Part shown: positions 31,950-40,632 of the stretch, one piece after another
Layout: the number at the start of each line of letters is the position of its first letter
Position numbering within the stretch: the first letter of the stretch is position 1
From: Bacillota bacterium
GTDB taxonomy: Bacteria > Bacillota > Clostridia > Acetivibrionales > DTU013
Assembly: GCA_023411645.1 (NCBI GenBank)
Contig: JAEYON010000042.1
Coordinates: 1 to 43,475 of the forward strand
Length of the DNA stretch: 43,475 bases
Direction of reading: 5' to 3'
Translations under genes and position numbers: made by a program
Notes under the pieces: model-generated
Told to the model about the DNA's origin: nothing
Databases searched by the model: none
Seen by the model: only the letters and a program-made list of their open reading frames with translations

Positions 31950-32726
31950 ATGGATTATGAGGGCTTTAAAACAGAAATAAACAAATTGTCAGATATTAAC
32001 CTGAGCTTTTACAAAGAAAAACAGATGAAAAGAAGGATAGACTCATTGATCCGCAAGAATGGGTATGAATCTTATAATGATTATGTAGAGCTTCTAAAGA
32101 CCAATAAAGAGCGCTATAACGAATTCATTAACTACCTAACCATAAATGTATCCGAATTCTATCGAAATCCTGAACAATGGGAAGTATTGAAGAATAATGT
32201 TTTCCCTGTACTTCTGAAAAAAAGCAGCAAATTGAAGATATGGAGCGCAGCCTGCTCCACAGGTGACGAGCCATACACATTGGTGATGGTGCTCAATGAG
32301 CATATACCTCTCAAGGATATAAAAATACTGGCGACGGATATTGACAAGGAAGCACTGAGAAAAGCTAAAGCAGGCGTTTTCAGTGAGAAAAGCCTGGAGA
32401 AGCTGCCAAGGGCCTATATTGACAAGTACTTTATCAAGGAAGGCAGTATTTACACTGTAAAGGACGAAGTAAAAAATCAGGTTGAATTTAACCAGCATAA
32501 CCTTTTAAAGGATTCATATCCGCAAAACTGCGATTTAATCGTATGCAGAAATGTGCTGATTTACTTTACTGAAGAGGCAAAGGTCAAAATCTACACAAAT
32601 TTCAACCATGCTCTTAGCAAGGAAGGAATACTGTTTATTGGCAGTACTGAGCAGATCATCATGTCGAACCGCTATTTGCTGTCCCCAATGAGAACGTTCT
32701 TTTATATGAAGGAAGGCGAGATTTAA
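31950..32726 (+). CDS. cheR: Chemotaxis protein methyltransferase CheR
   Basis: It methylates glutamates of chemoreceptors using S-adenosylmethionine. The 258-residue product has the all-helical CheR N-domain (about 1-75) with FYKEKQMKRRIDSLI. The SAM-binding domain follows with VSEFYRNPEQWEVL, IWSAACSTGDEPYTLVM, ILATDIDKEAL and DLIVCRNVLIYF. AGGGGAGGA precedes the ATG. It stands apart from other che genes, with a Y-family polymerase gene one base away after its stop, so its receptors are encoded elsewhere. Confidence 0.95.
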   Translation: MDYEGFKTEINKLSDINLSFYKEKQMKRRIDSLIRKNGYESYNDYVELLKTNKERYNEFINYLTINVSEFYRNPEQWEVLKNNVFPVLLKKSSKLKIWSAACSTGDEPYTLVMVLNEHIPLKDIKILATDIDKEALRKAKAGVFSEKSLEKLPRAYIDKYFIKEGSIYTVKDEVKNQVEFNQHNLLKDSYPQNCDLIVCRNVLIYFTEEAKVKIYTNFNHALSKEGILFIGSTEQIIMSNRYLLSPMRTFFYMKEGEI

Positions 32727-32727
32727 T

Positions 32728-33945
32728 ATGAGCGGGTCTATGAGAAGAGTCATTTTTCTTGTAGATATGAATGCATTCTTTATCAGCTGTGAAATGACTA
32801 TAAAACCTGAGCTTAAGGGGCACCCGGCAGCGGTGGCCGGCAACCCGAAGAACAGAACAGGGATTATACTTGCCGCAAATTATGATGCAAGAGCATACGG
32901 TGTAAAAACTACCATGCTGATACATGAGGCAAAAAGACTCTGTCCTGATCTGGTTCTAGTCTCACCAACACATGGCTTATATGAGAAGAAATCAAGCGAA
33001 GTTATGGAGATCCTTTCGAGATACACCCCTGTTATACAACAGAACAGCATCGATGAAGCATGGCTGGATTTGACCGGCTGTGATATTCTTTTTGGCGAAC
33101 CTCTGGAGATTGCAAAACGTATTATGGATGATATCAGAAATGAACTGGATCTTTGGTGTTCCATAGGTATTTCTGAAAACAAATTTCTGGCAAAAATGGC
33201 TTCCGAATTTAAAAAGCCTCTTGGGATTACCGAACTGTGGGAAAAGGATGTAAAACAGAAGTTATGGCCTCTCAAAGTTGGAGAATTGTATGGGATTGGC
33301 AAAACGACTGAAAAAAAGCTCAATATGATCGGAATAATGAACGTTGGTCAGCTGGCAAACTGTGACATGAATATTCTTAAGGGAAACTTCGGCAAATATG
33401 GTGAAGAACTTAGAAGATTGGCCAATGGAATTGATACATCTCCCGTGACTCCGCATCCGAAATATGAATCGAAATCCATCGGGCGTACCACCACTCTGCA
33501 AAAGGATACGACGGATATTGATTTTGCCCGGTCCGTACTGCTGCGGCTTGCTGAAGAGGTCGGAGAGGAGGCCAGACGGTACGGTTTCAAAGGCAAAACG
33601 GTATCGATCGTAATCAGATATGGCGATTTTAAAACTATTACCCGCCAAAAAACGGTTGCTCCTACTTTTTTAACAAAGGAAATATATAAGGCGGGCTGCG
33701 AACTTCTGGAAAGAAACTGGGACACGAGAAAACCAGTTCGGTTATTGGGTATCGGACTTGCCAATATTGATGAAGATATGCCTGATCAGATGTCAATATT
33801 CGACGTGAATGAGGATCTGCCTGATGAAATCAAACGCGAGGAGAAACTCGAGCTGGCAATGGATGCCATCAGATCGCGCTTTGGCAGCGACAAGCTTAAA
33901 AGAGCGAAACTGGTGGACAAGGAAGAGAAAAAATATGGTGAATAA
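32728..33945 (+). CDS. dinB: DNA polymerase IV (Y-family)
   Basis: It is a low-fidelity translesion polymerase. The 405-residue product has metal-binding D15 in IFLVDMNAFFISCE, the YDARAYGVKTTM region, and the catalytic SIDEAWLDLTGCDI; most DinB proteins have SIDEAYLD, so the tyrosine after Ala is Trp here. Thumb (LYGIGKTTEKKLNMIG) and little-finger domains follow; no beta-clamp-like C-terminal peptide is obvious beyond QMSIFDV. It starts two bases after the cheR stop. A strong terminator follows. Confidence 0.93.
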   Translation: MSGSMRRVIFLVDMNAFFISCEMTIKPELKGHPAAVAGNPKNRTGIILAANYDARAYGVKTTMLIHEAKRLCPDLVLVSPTHGLYEKKSSEVMEILSRYTPVIQQNSIDEAWLDLTGCDILFGEPLEIAKRIMDDIRNELDLWCSIGISENKFLAKMASEFKKPLGITELWEKDVKQKLWPLKVGELYGIGKTTEKKLNMIGIMNVGQLANCDMNILKGNFGKYGEELRRLANGIDTSPVTPHPKYESKSIGRTTTLQKDTTDIDFARSVLLRLAEEVGEEARRYGFKGKTVSIVIRYGDFKTITRQKTVAPTFLTKEIYKAGCELLERNWDTRKPVRLLGIGLANIDEDMPDQMSIFDVNEDLPDEIKREEKLELAMDAIRSRFGSDKLKRAKLVDKEEKKYGE

Positions 33946-33965
33946 GATTGCATAGGAGCTATCCT

Positions 33966-33993
33966 CAACCGATTAATAGTAATTGGTTGTTTT
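33966..33993 (+). terminator. Rho-independent terminator after dinB
   Basis: CAACCGATTA and TAATTGGTTG form a 10-bp stem (one G-T) around ATAG, followed by TTTT. Confidence 0.85.
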
Positions 33994-34037
33994 CTTACGG
34001 CTCGTGCCTTCTCAGGTTCAAGTCCCGTCATGAACGT

Positions 34038-34080
34038 AAAAAACCGAACTCCGAGGTGAACCCGAAGTTCGGTCTTTTTT
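34038..34080. terminator. Bidirectional terminator, mainly for tRNA-Leu
   Basis: ACCGAACT (34043-34050) and AGTTCGGT (34066-34073) pair around a 15-nt loop, with A-run on the left and T-run on the right. On the minus strand it ends the tRNA-Leu transcript. Confidence 0.8.
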
Positions 34081-34166
34081 GGTGCGGGAAACAGGACTTG
34101 AACCTGCACACCCTTGCGAGCTCTAGCACCTGAAGCTAGCGCGTCTGCCAATTCCGCCATTCCCGC
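34080..34166 (-). tRNA. tRNA-Leu (anticodon CAG)
   Basis: The minus strand gives an 87-nt type II tRNA. The acceptor stem is GCGGGAA/TTCCCGC with discriminator A and an encoded CCA. The anticodon arm is CTAGC-TTCAGGT-GCTAG, giving CAG, and the variable arm of about 14 nt (AGCTCGCAAGGGTG region) is typical of leucine tRNAs. The T-arm is GCAGG-TTCAAGT-CCTGT. It decodes CUG. It is transcribed away from murD and ends in the bidirectional hairpin. Confidence 0.95.
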
Positions 34167-34212
34167 ATTACACAAATTTCAAAAGGCAATACTCATTCTA
34201 CTAGAAATGTTG

Positions 34213-34218
34213 TATAAT
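34213..34218 (+). promoter_or_regulatory. Possible -10 box of murD
   Basis: A perfect TATAAT lies 60 nt before the murD start; no good -35 box is seen at the proper distance. Confidence 0.35.
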
Positions 34219-34278
34219 TGCAAGAGGAAAAATAATTAAATATTGATATCCTTATTTTGTTTTTGGAGGACTAATAGG

Positions 34279-35673
34279 TTGAACGCTAAACTCGAACTGT
34301 TTAAAAAGGAAATTAAGGAAAAAAAGGTTGCAGTCCTTGGGATTGGTATCAGTAACACACCGCTGATTAGATACCTTGGAGATCTGGGAGTTAAGATCAC
34401 CGCTTTTGACTGCGCACAGGAAAGCGCATTGAAGCCGGCGATGGATGCATTGAAGGGACTCGATATACAATACAGCCTTGGGACGGATTATCTGGAGGAA
34501 CTTAGTGGTTATGACGTAATTTTCAAGACACCAAAGGTGCGTTTTGATATTCCTGAGCTTCTAAGAGAAGCGGAGGCCGGTGCGGAAATTACTTCAGAAA
34601 TGGAAGTGTTCTGCAAGCTGTGTCCGGCAAGAATCATTGCGGTGACAGGCAGCGACGGTAAAACGACGACGACAACGCTCATCCACAAGATCTTAAGCCG
34701 TCATGGTTATAAATGCTGGCTGGGCGGGAATATCGGCACTCCTCTGCTTGATAAGATCGACGAAATCGATGAAAAGGACATGGTTGTTCTTGAGCTGAGC
34801 AGCTTTCAGCTTCACACCATGCGCAACCGAATCCATACAGCCGTAGTTACCAATCTGTCGCCTAATCATCTCGATGTCCATAAATCCATGCAGGAGTATG
34901 CAGACGCGAAACGAAACATTTTTCTTTATCAAAACGGAAACGACACTCTCGTGTTGAATTATGACAATGATGTTACCCGTGAATTTGCTCAAGAGGGCCT
35001 CGGCAGGATAATCATGTTCAGCAGGCAGCGGGAGCTGGATGAAGGAGTGTTCCTAAGTGGAGAGGACATAATATACAGGAGCGGTAAAAAGGATCAGAAA
35101 GTATTGGAACTGAGAGACATTGTTCTTCCCGGTGTACATAATATTGAAAATTACATGGCTGCTATCGCTGCTACGATTGATTTTGCCGACCCAGAGGACA
35201 TTAAAAACATAGCGTCGACCTTCCGAGGAGTTGAACACAGGTGTGAGCATGTAAGAAATCTGAATGGCGTCAGCTTCTACAACGATTCCATTGGTTCAAG
35301 TCCTACACGGACTATAGCAACAATCAATTCCTTCAAGGAAAAGGTCATTTTGATCGCAGGAGGATACGACAAACATATCCCATATGATGAAATTGGCAAA
35401 CCGTTGGTGGATAAGGTTAAAGGCCTTGTTTTGCTTGGAGAGACTGCGGGGAAGATCGAAAAGGCTCTGAAGGATGAAATTGAAAGAACCGGAAAGGGAA
35501 CGGATATCCCAGTTATACATTGTTCCACATTGGAGGAAGCAGTAAAAAAAGCATATGAGAGCGCTGCACAAGGTGATACGATAGTTTTATCACCTGCAAG
35601 TGCCAGCTTTGATATGTTTAAAAACTTTGAAGAGAGAGGCGTTGCCTTTAAAAACATTGTAGAAAAACTATAG
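34279..35673 (+). CDS. murD: UDP-N-acetylmuramoylalanine-D-glutamate ligase
   Basis: It adds D-glutamate to UDP-MurNAc-L-Ala in peptidoglycan precursor synthesis. The 464-residue product has an N-terminal UDP-binding domain (VAVLGIGISNTPLIRYL), the ATP-binding GSDGKTTTT at residues 124-132, and conserved GGNIGTPLL and ELSSFQL. VTNLSPNHLDVH follows, and FRGVEHRCEHV lies in the C-terminal domain. The start is TTG at 34279 after GGAGG; a TTG further up (34243) lies before the SD and is rejected. It is isolated from a dcw cluster, standing before an ABC exporter gene. Confidence 0.94.
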   Translation: MNAKLELFKKEIKEKKVAVLGIGISNTPLIRYLGDLGVKITAFDCAQESALKPAMDALKGLDIQYSLGTDYLEELSGYDVIFKTPKVRFDIPELLREAEAGAEITSEMEVFCKLCPARIIAVTGSDGKTTTTTLIHKILSRHGYKCWLGGNIGTPLLDKIDEIDEKDMVVLELSSFQLHTMRNRIHTAVVTNLSPNHLDVHKSMQEYADAKRNIFLYQNGNDTLVLNYDNDVTREFAQEGLGRIIMFSRQRELDEGVFLSGEDIIYRSGKKDQKVLELRDIVLPGVHNIENYMAAIAATIDFADPEDIKNIASTFRGVEHRCEHVRNLNGVSFYNDSIGSSPTRTIATINSFKEKVILIAGGYDKHIPYDEIGKPLVDKVKGLVLLGETAGKIEKALKDEIERTGKGTDIPVIHCSTLEEAVKKAYESAAQGDTIVLSPASASFDMFKNFEERGVAFKNIVEKL

Positions 35674-35692
35674 AAGAGAGGAAAAGATATAA

Positions 35693-36544
35693 ATGAATGC
35701 AATAGAGATTACCGACTTAAGTAAAACCTACTCGGATTTTTCACTAGACCGTGTCAATCTTACTCTACCGAAAGGCAGCATTTTAGGACTTGTCGGCGAA
35801 AATGGCGCGGGTAAAAGCACAACGATAAGGCTTATTATGAACACCATCAGCCGAAGCGGCGGAGAGATTTCCGTACTTGGAACCGATAATCGGTCTGCTA
35901 AGTTCAATATGATTAAAGAAGATATAGGTATAGTGCTGGATGAAGCATATTTCCCGGAGGTGCTGACTGCAAGGAATATAAATCTGATTATGAAAAATAC
36001 ATATAGAAACTGGGATGAGCCTTGCTTCTTTGATTATTTAAAAAAGTTTTCCCTGCCTGATAAAAAAGCAATTAATGATTTTTCGCGTGGAATGAAAATG
36101 AAGCTTGCAATAGCTGTTGCTCTCTCTCACGATCCAAAGCTGCTCATTCTCGATGAAGCAACAAGTGGCCTGGATCCGATCATACGTGATGAAATTCTGG
36201 ATATATTCATTGATTTTACGAGAGATGAATCTCATTCTGTCCTTTTGTCCTCCCATATTGTCAGCGATCTTGAAAAAATATGCGATTATATTGCTTTCCT
36301 GCACAAAGGGAAATTAATATTTTGCGAAGAGAAAGACAAATTGCTTGAAGAATATAAAATAGTGCGTCTTACAGAAACAGAATTTGAAGCAATCCCCTCC
36401 AGTGCGGTTAAGGGTAAAAAGGTAACCGATTACGGTATTGAGGCTTTGATTCACATGAGTCCGGCGTTGAAGCAAATTAAAGCTGAAAAGGCAAGTATTG
36501 AAGACATTATATTGTTTCTTGTGAAGGGGGAGAAAAATCAATGA
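35693..36544 (+). CDS. ABC transporter ATP-binding protein
   Basis: It is the ATPase of a two-gene exporter. The 283-residue product has Walker A GENGAGKST (35-43), signature FSRGMKMKL (130-138), Walker B LLILDEA (150-156) and switch histidine in LLSSHI. The signature is degenerate (SRGMK instead of SGGQ), as is typical of small clostridial/bacillary YtrB- or BcrA-like exporters. AGAGAGG precedes the ATG. The stop overlaps the permease start (ATGA). The substrate is not predictable; drug/antimicrobial or lantibiotic self-protection, or envelope stress, are only guesses. Confidence 0.92.
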   Translation: MNAIEITDLSKTYSDFSLDRVNLTLPKGSILGLVGENGAGKSTTIRLIMNTISRSGGEISVLGTDNRSAKFNMIKEDIGIVLDEAYFPEVLTARNINLIMKNTYRNWDEPCFFDYLKKFSLPDKKAINDFSRGMKMKLAIAVALSHDPKLLILDEATSGLDPIIRDEILDIFIDFTRDESHSVLLSSHIVSDLEKICDYIAFLHKGKLIFCEEKDKLLEEYKIVRLTETEFEAIPSSAVKGKKVTDYGIEALIHMSPALKQIKAEKASIEDIILFLVKGEKNQ

Positions 36545-37146
36545 AAGGATTGTTAATAAAAGACTTTTATACATTGACAAAGCAGCTTAAAATATTTCTG
36601 CTTATTATTATTCTTTTTGCATTTATGCGGGGGGCTTCAACACAGGCATTTGCTATAGTTTATTCAGCAATGCTGCCACTTACTGCCCTTGCATATGACG
36701 AAAGGTCAAAATGGGATAAGCTTGCTGCGATGATGCCATATTCAACCAGTAGTCTGGTTCTTGGGAAATATGTACTTGGATACATTTGCATTGTAGCAGC
36801 TACTATACTTTCTTTTATTGTAAATATCATGTTTTCATTGTATTCAAAGGAGCCGGTTAATCCTGATTTTCTAATGGAGATGCTGCCCATTGTATGTATT
36901 GCAACGCTTCTTCAGGCAATAAACTTGCCTTTTATGTTTAAAATGGGCGTTGAGAAAGGGCGACTCATATTTTTTGCTTTAATAGCGGTAATCATAATTG
37001 GCGGGACAGCTTTTAAAGACAAAATTGAACAATTGGTAAATTTACCGCAAATAAATTTTGGTTCTTTTCTTTTGTTGTTTTCAGTAATTATTAATGTAAT
37101 ATCGATAGCTTTATCAATCAAGATATATAAACAGAAAGAAAATTGA
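36541..37146 (+). CDS. ABC-2 type permease
   Basis: It is the membrane partner of the preceding ATPase. The 201-residue product has about six hydrophobic segments (near 17-38, 40-55, 75-100, 115-130, 140-158, 172-195) and the short ABC2_membrane_5-like architecture beginning MKGLLIKDFYTLTKQLK. A conserved cytoplasmic AYDERSKWDKLAAMMPYS follows the second segment, as expected of this family. It is coupled to the ATPase by a four-base overlap. No regulator or histidine kinase is in the window. Confidence 0.85.
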   Translation: MKGLLIKDFYTLTKQLKIFLLIIILFAFMRGASTQAFAIVYSAMLPLTALAYDERSKWDKLAAMMPYSTSSLVLGKYVLGYICIVAATILSFIVNIMFSLYSKEPVNPDFLMEMLPIVCIATLLQAINLPFMFKMGVEKGRLIFFALIAVIIIGGTAFKDKIEQLVNLPQINFGSFLLLFSVIINVISIALSIKIYKQKEN

Positions 37147-37180
37147 CTTAAATCTGAGAAGCTTTTGTGAAGGAGATTAC

Positions 37181-37196
37181 ATTCGACTTGTCGAAT
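37181..37196. promoter_or_regulatory. Perfect palindrome before the beta-CASP hydrolase gene
   Basis: ATTCGACTTGTCGAAT has 7-bp arms around TT, and lies 34 nt before the start codon, close to a possible -10 box (TAAGAT, 37208-37213). It may be an operator; the ligand is unknown. There is no T-run, so it is not a terminator. Confidence 0.45.
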
Positions 37197-37229
37197 AACG
37201 GTATATGCTAAGATTTGTGAGGTGCTGCA

Positions 37230-38888
37230 ATGAAAATATCTTTTCTGGGTGCTGCAAAAACTGTGACAGGTTCATGCTTTTATATTGAAACTGATAGCTG
37301 CAAATTTGTTGTGGACTGCGGTATGTATCAGGGCAGTAATGAAGAGGAGGCCCTGAATCATGAGCCTTTCCCGTTCAATCCGGGTGAATTGGATTTTGCA
37401 TTGCTGACCCATGCTCATATTGACCACAGCGGACGTATCCCTAAGCTCTATATTGATGGCTTCAGCGGACCAATATATGCAACAAAAGCAACAGCAGAGC
37501 TTGCTGCCATCATGCTGTCGGACAGCGGACATATTCAGGAGTTTGAAAATGAATGGGTCAATCGAAAGCGCTCAAGAGCGGGTCTTCCTCCGGTTAAGCC
37601 GTTATATACATCTCAGGATTCCATAGACTGTGTCAAGCTCTTCAAAAGTGTAAAATATTTTGAAGATGTAAGAATTAATGACCAAATAAGAGTCCGTTTC
37701 AACGATGCGGGGCATATACTTGGCTCCTCCATTGTCGAACTCTGGGTGAAGGAAGCTGGAAAGGAAATAAAAATTGTATTCTCAGGTGATCTTGGAAACA
37801 ACAACATGCCGATCCTGAGAGATCCTTCAATTATTGACAGTGCAGATTGTTTGATAATTGAATCGACATACGGCAACAGGAACCACATGAACGTGGAGAA
37901 TAAAATTGACCGCTTTGTCGAGATCATCACCTCAACGATGGAAAAGGGCGGGAATGTTATAATACCTTCATTTGCAGTCGGCAGGACACAGGAAATACTT
38001 TATGAACTATTCAAGCAGCGTGAAAAATACGGCGACAAGCTGACTCATCTGTTGGAGATCCCGGTTTATGTTGACAGTCCGTTGGCCGTATCTGCTACAA
38101 AGGTTTTCAGAAATAACCTTGATTGCTACGATGAAGAAGCAAGAGCTTATATAGAAAACGGAGATAATCCGCTTGATTTCCCGGGCTTGCGCTTTACACA
38201 AAGCGCTGAGGAATCAAAAGCTCTAAATGACAGTAAGGAAAGCCTGATTATTATCTCAGCCAGCGGCATGTGTGACGCTGGAAGGATTAAGCATCATCTC
38301 AAGCATAATTTATGGCGGAAGGAGTCTGCCGTAGTATTTGTCGGATATCAGGCAGTTGGAAGCCTCGGAAGAAGGCTGGTAGACGGTGCAAAGAAGGTTA
38401 GAATTTTTGGTGAGGAAATTACTGTAAATGCCAGAATCGAAATGATTGAAGGTTTTTCGGGCCATGCTGATCAGGATGGTTTATTAAGCTGGATGAACAA
38501 ATTTAAAAGTAAGCCGCGCAATGTCTTTCTGGTTCACGGGGAAGAGGAATCCATGAATACATTTGCAGGGCTGATACAGGACGGCTTGAGGATTGATCCA
38601 TATATTCCTGAACGCGGTGATTCCTTTGTCATTACTGCCGGTGGAGTATTCGAAGCAGAGCTTGCAAGGGCTGCCGTCGGACAGACAACCTCCGGAAGAC
38701 TCGGACGCAATTTGAGTTACAAAACGCTCGAGATCGTTTCCATGCTTGACAAGATCAAGGATGAACTGGAAGAGGCTTCTGCCATAGTCAGGGATGATCT
38801 GAGAAAGGAGAAGAAGGACATCGAGCTGGATGCTTTGATGGAAAAACTGCGTAAGTTTGAAACATACCTTGTAGATATTATAAAATAG
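37230..38888 (+). CDS. MBL-fold metallo-hydrolase with beta-CASP domain, probable RNase
   Basis: It belongs to the CPSF73/RNase-J-like superfamily of zinc nucleases. The 552-residue product has the zinc motif H61-x-H63-x-D65-H66 (THAHIDHSGR), followed by conserved NDAGHILGSS and FSGDLG. The beta-CASP motifs are seen as IIPSFAVGRTQEILY, ISASGMCDAGRI and GYQAVGSLGRRL. The C-terminal part ends with GFSGHADQDGLLSWM and HGEEESM (zinc ligands). Extra coiled-coil-like sequence (KIKDELEEASAIV...LMEKL) follows. GTGAGG precedes the ATG. An RNA-processing role is inferred from the family. Confidence 0.9.
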   Translation: MKISFLGAAKTVTGSCFYIETDSCKFVVDCGMYQGSNEEEALNHEPFPFNPGELDFALLTHAHIDHSGRIPKLYIDGFSGPIYATKATAELAAIMLSDSGHIQEFENEWVNRKRSRAGLPPVKPLYTSQDSIDCVKLFKSVKYFEDVRINDQIRVRFNDAGHILGSSIVELWVKEAGKEIKIVFSGDLGNNNMPILRDPSIIDSADCLIIESTYGNRNHMNVENKIDRFVEIITSTMEKGGNVIIPSFAVGRTQEILYELFKQREKYGDKLTHLLEIPVYVDSPLAVSATKVFRNNLDCYDEEARAYIENGDNPLDFPGLRFTQSAEESKALNDSKESLIIISASGMCDAGRIKHHLKHNLWRKESAVVFVGYQAVGSLGRRLVDGAKKVRIFGEEITVNARIEMIEGFSGHADQDGLLSWMNKFKSKPRNVFLVHGEEESMNTFAGLIQDGLRIDPYIPERGDSFVITAGGVFEAELARAAVGQTTSGRLGRNLSYKTLEIVSMLDKIKDELEEASAIVRDDLRKEKKDIELDALMEKLRKFETYLVDIIK

Positions 38889-38976
38889 TATTATAATATA
38901 TTTGGTTTACACATCTGTTTTGCAGAATGGCAAGAACGGTAGGTTGGATTAAAAAAATTGGAAGGATGGTAGGGGT

Positions 38977-40482
38977 ATGCTTAAGTATGTCTTTTTAGGT
39001 CTGTTTGTTGTTATCATGGTTGTTGTCGGCATCATCAGCAAAAGGAAAGTTAATAGTGTTCAGGATTTCTTTTTGGGCGGCAGGAAAATGGGACCTTGGC
39101 TGTCTGCGTTTGCCTATGGCACAACCTATTTTTCAGCGGTTATTTTCATTGGATATGCCGGAAAAATTGGCTGGGGCTTTGGTATTTCCTCCACCTTTAT
39201 AGGTATAGGAAATGCTTTGATAGGCAGCCTTCTGGCATGGCTTGTACTTGCGAAGAGAACCAGAAGAATGACTCATGAGCTCAATGTTTCCACAATGCCA
39301 GATTTCTTTGAAAAGCGTTATAACAGCAAAGCAATGAAAATTGTTACTGCATTGATTATTTTTATTTTTCTGGTGCCGTATTCAGCCTCAGTTTATCAGG
39401 GACTAGGCTATCTGTTTGAGAGGACCTTTGGAGTTCCGTTTGTTTACTGTATGGCAGCCATGGCACTTCTAACCGGAGTATATCTGCTGCTGGGTGGCTA
39501 TGTTGCTACGGCGATTAACGATCTGATACAGGGAATCATTATGCTGATCGGTGTTGCATTTATGATTTTCTTTATACTTTCAAATCCTGCAGTAGGAGGT
39601 CTTCGCAGCGGACTGCAGAAATTATCGGAGATACCCGATGTCGGATCCGGACTGGTAAGCGCTTTCAGTGCAAATCCACTTAACCTGATCGGATTGATTA
39701 TACTGACAAGTCTTGGAACATGGGGACTGCCCCAGATGGTTCACAAGTTCTATGCAATCAAGGATGACCGGGCTGTAAAAACCGGAACGGTAATTTCAAC
39801 CGTTTTTGCGTTGATAATAGCCGGAGGAGCATACTTTGTCGGTGCCTTTGGCAGACTGTTTCTTGACAATACAATGCCGGTCGGAGCAAACGGAGTTCCG
39901 AACCCAGATATGGTCATGCCCATGGTACTGGAGCAGGCTCTGCCGGATGCTTTGATCGGAATCATAGTTATACTTGTGCTTTCTGCATCCATGTCAACAT
40001 TGTCTTCACTTGTGCTGGTATCCAGTTCAGCCATTTCAATGGACCTGGTTAAAGGTATTATGTTCCCGAAAATGAAGAATGAAAAAAGCATGTTATTAAT
40101 GAGAATTTTATGCGGACTTTTTGTAATATTCTCATTCTTGGTTGCGGTTACACCTAATTCGATCCTTTCACTGATGTCATTCTCATGGGGTACGATCGCC
40201 GGTGCATTTCTCGCTCCGTTCCTTTATGGACTGTATTGGAAGAAGACAACAAAGGCTGGCGCATGGTCAGGCTTTATTGCAGGGTTCGCCATCTCTGTGA
40301 TAGGTGCGGCTATAACAGGAATGAATGCCGGAGTTGCGCCAAATATCGGTGCTGTAGCAATGCTGGTTTCACTTGTCACCGTACCTGTAGTAAGCCTTCT
40401 GACCGCGAAGCTTCCAGAAAAGCATGTGGAAAAGATATTTGATAACGATCTTATCGGTGCGGAAGTGGAAACAGAAGCATAG
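38977..40482 (+). CDS. Sodium:solute symporter (SSS family)
   Basis: It takes up an organic solute with Na+. The 501-residue product has about 13 hydrophobic segments and family features such as FFLGGRKMGPWLSAFAYG near residue 30, LLGGYVATAINDLIQGIIM in the middle, and SASMSTLSSLVLVSSSA around residue 340. The substrate cannot be read. GGAAGGAT precedes the ATG. Because iorAB and paaK follow, uptake of an aryl acid or amino acid is possible, but the transporter ends its own unit and iorA has its own promoter, so the link is weak. Confidence 0.9.
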   Translation: MLKYVFLGLFVVIMVVVGIISKRKVNSVQDFFLGGRKMGPWLSAFAYGTTYFSAVIFIGYAGKIGWGFGISSTFIGIGNALIGSLLAWLVLAKRTRRMTHELNVSTMPDFFEKRYNSKAMKIVTALIIFIFLVPYSASVYQGLGYLFERTFGVPFVYCMAAMALLTGVYLLLGGYVATAINDLIQGIIMLIGVAFMIFFILSNPAVGGLRSGLQKLSEIPDVGSGLVSAFSANPLNLIGLIILTSLGTWGLPQMVHKFYAIKDDRAVKTGTVISTVFALIIAGGAYFVGAFGRLFLDNTMPVGANGVPNPDMVMPMVLEQALPDALIGIIVILVLSASMSTLSSLVLVSSSAISMDLVKGIMFPKMKNEKSMLLMRILCGLFVIFSFLVAVTPNSILSLMSFSWGTIAGAFLAPFLYGLYWKKTTKAGAWSGFIAGFAISVIGAAITGMNAGVAPNIGAVAMLVSLVTVPVVSLLTAKLPEKHVEKIFDNDLIGAEVETEA

Positions 40483-40541
40483 TTCATAAAGCTGGGCTTA
40501 AAAAAGCAAACATAAAATAACAAGGTGCAGCCGGTTATTTA

Positions 40542-40570
40542 TTTACAAAACGCCACATAACGTTTACAAT
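40542..40570 (+). promoter_or_regulatory. Promoter of iorA
   Basis: TTTACA (40542-40547), a 17-nt spacer and TACAAT (40565-40570), about 60 nt before the start codon. Confidence 0.7.
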
Positions 40571-40632
40571 AGAGTAAATTAATATTGTTCGCAATACCAA
40601 TAATATACAAAAAACAAGTTGAGGGATACTTA

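Noticed and set aside
33786..34175. 129-codon minus-strand frame starting MCNAGMAELADALASGA
   Set aside because: Its first part is translated tRNA-Leu sequence, a well-known annotation artefact.
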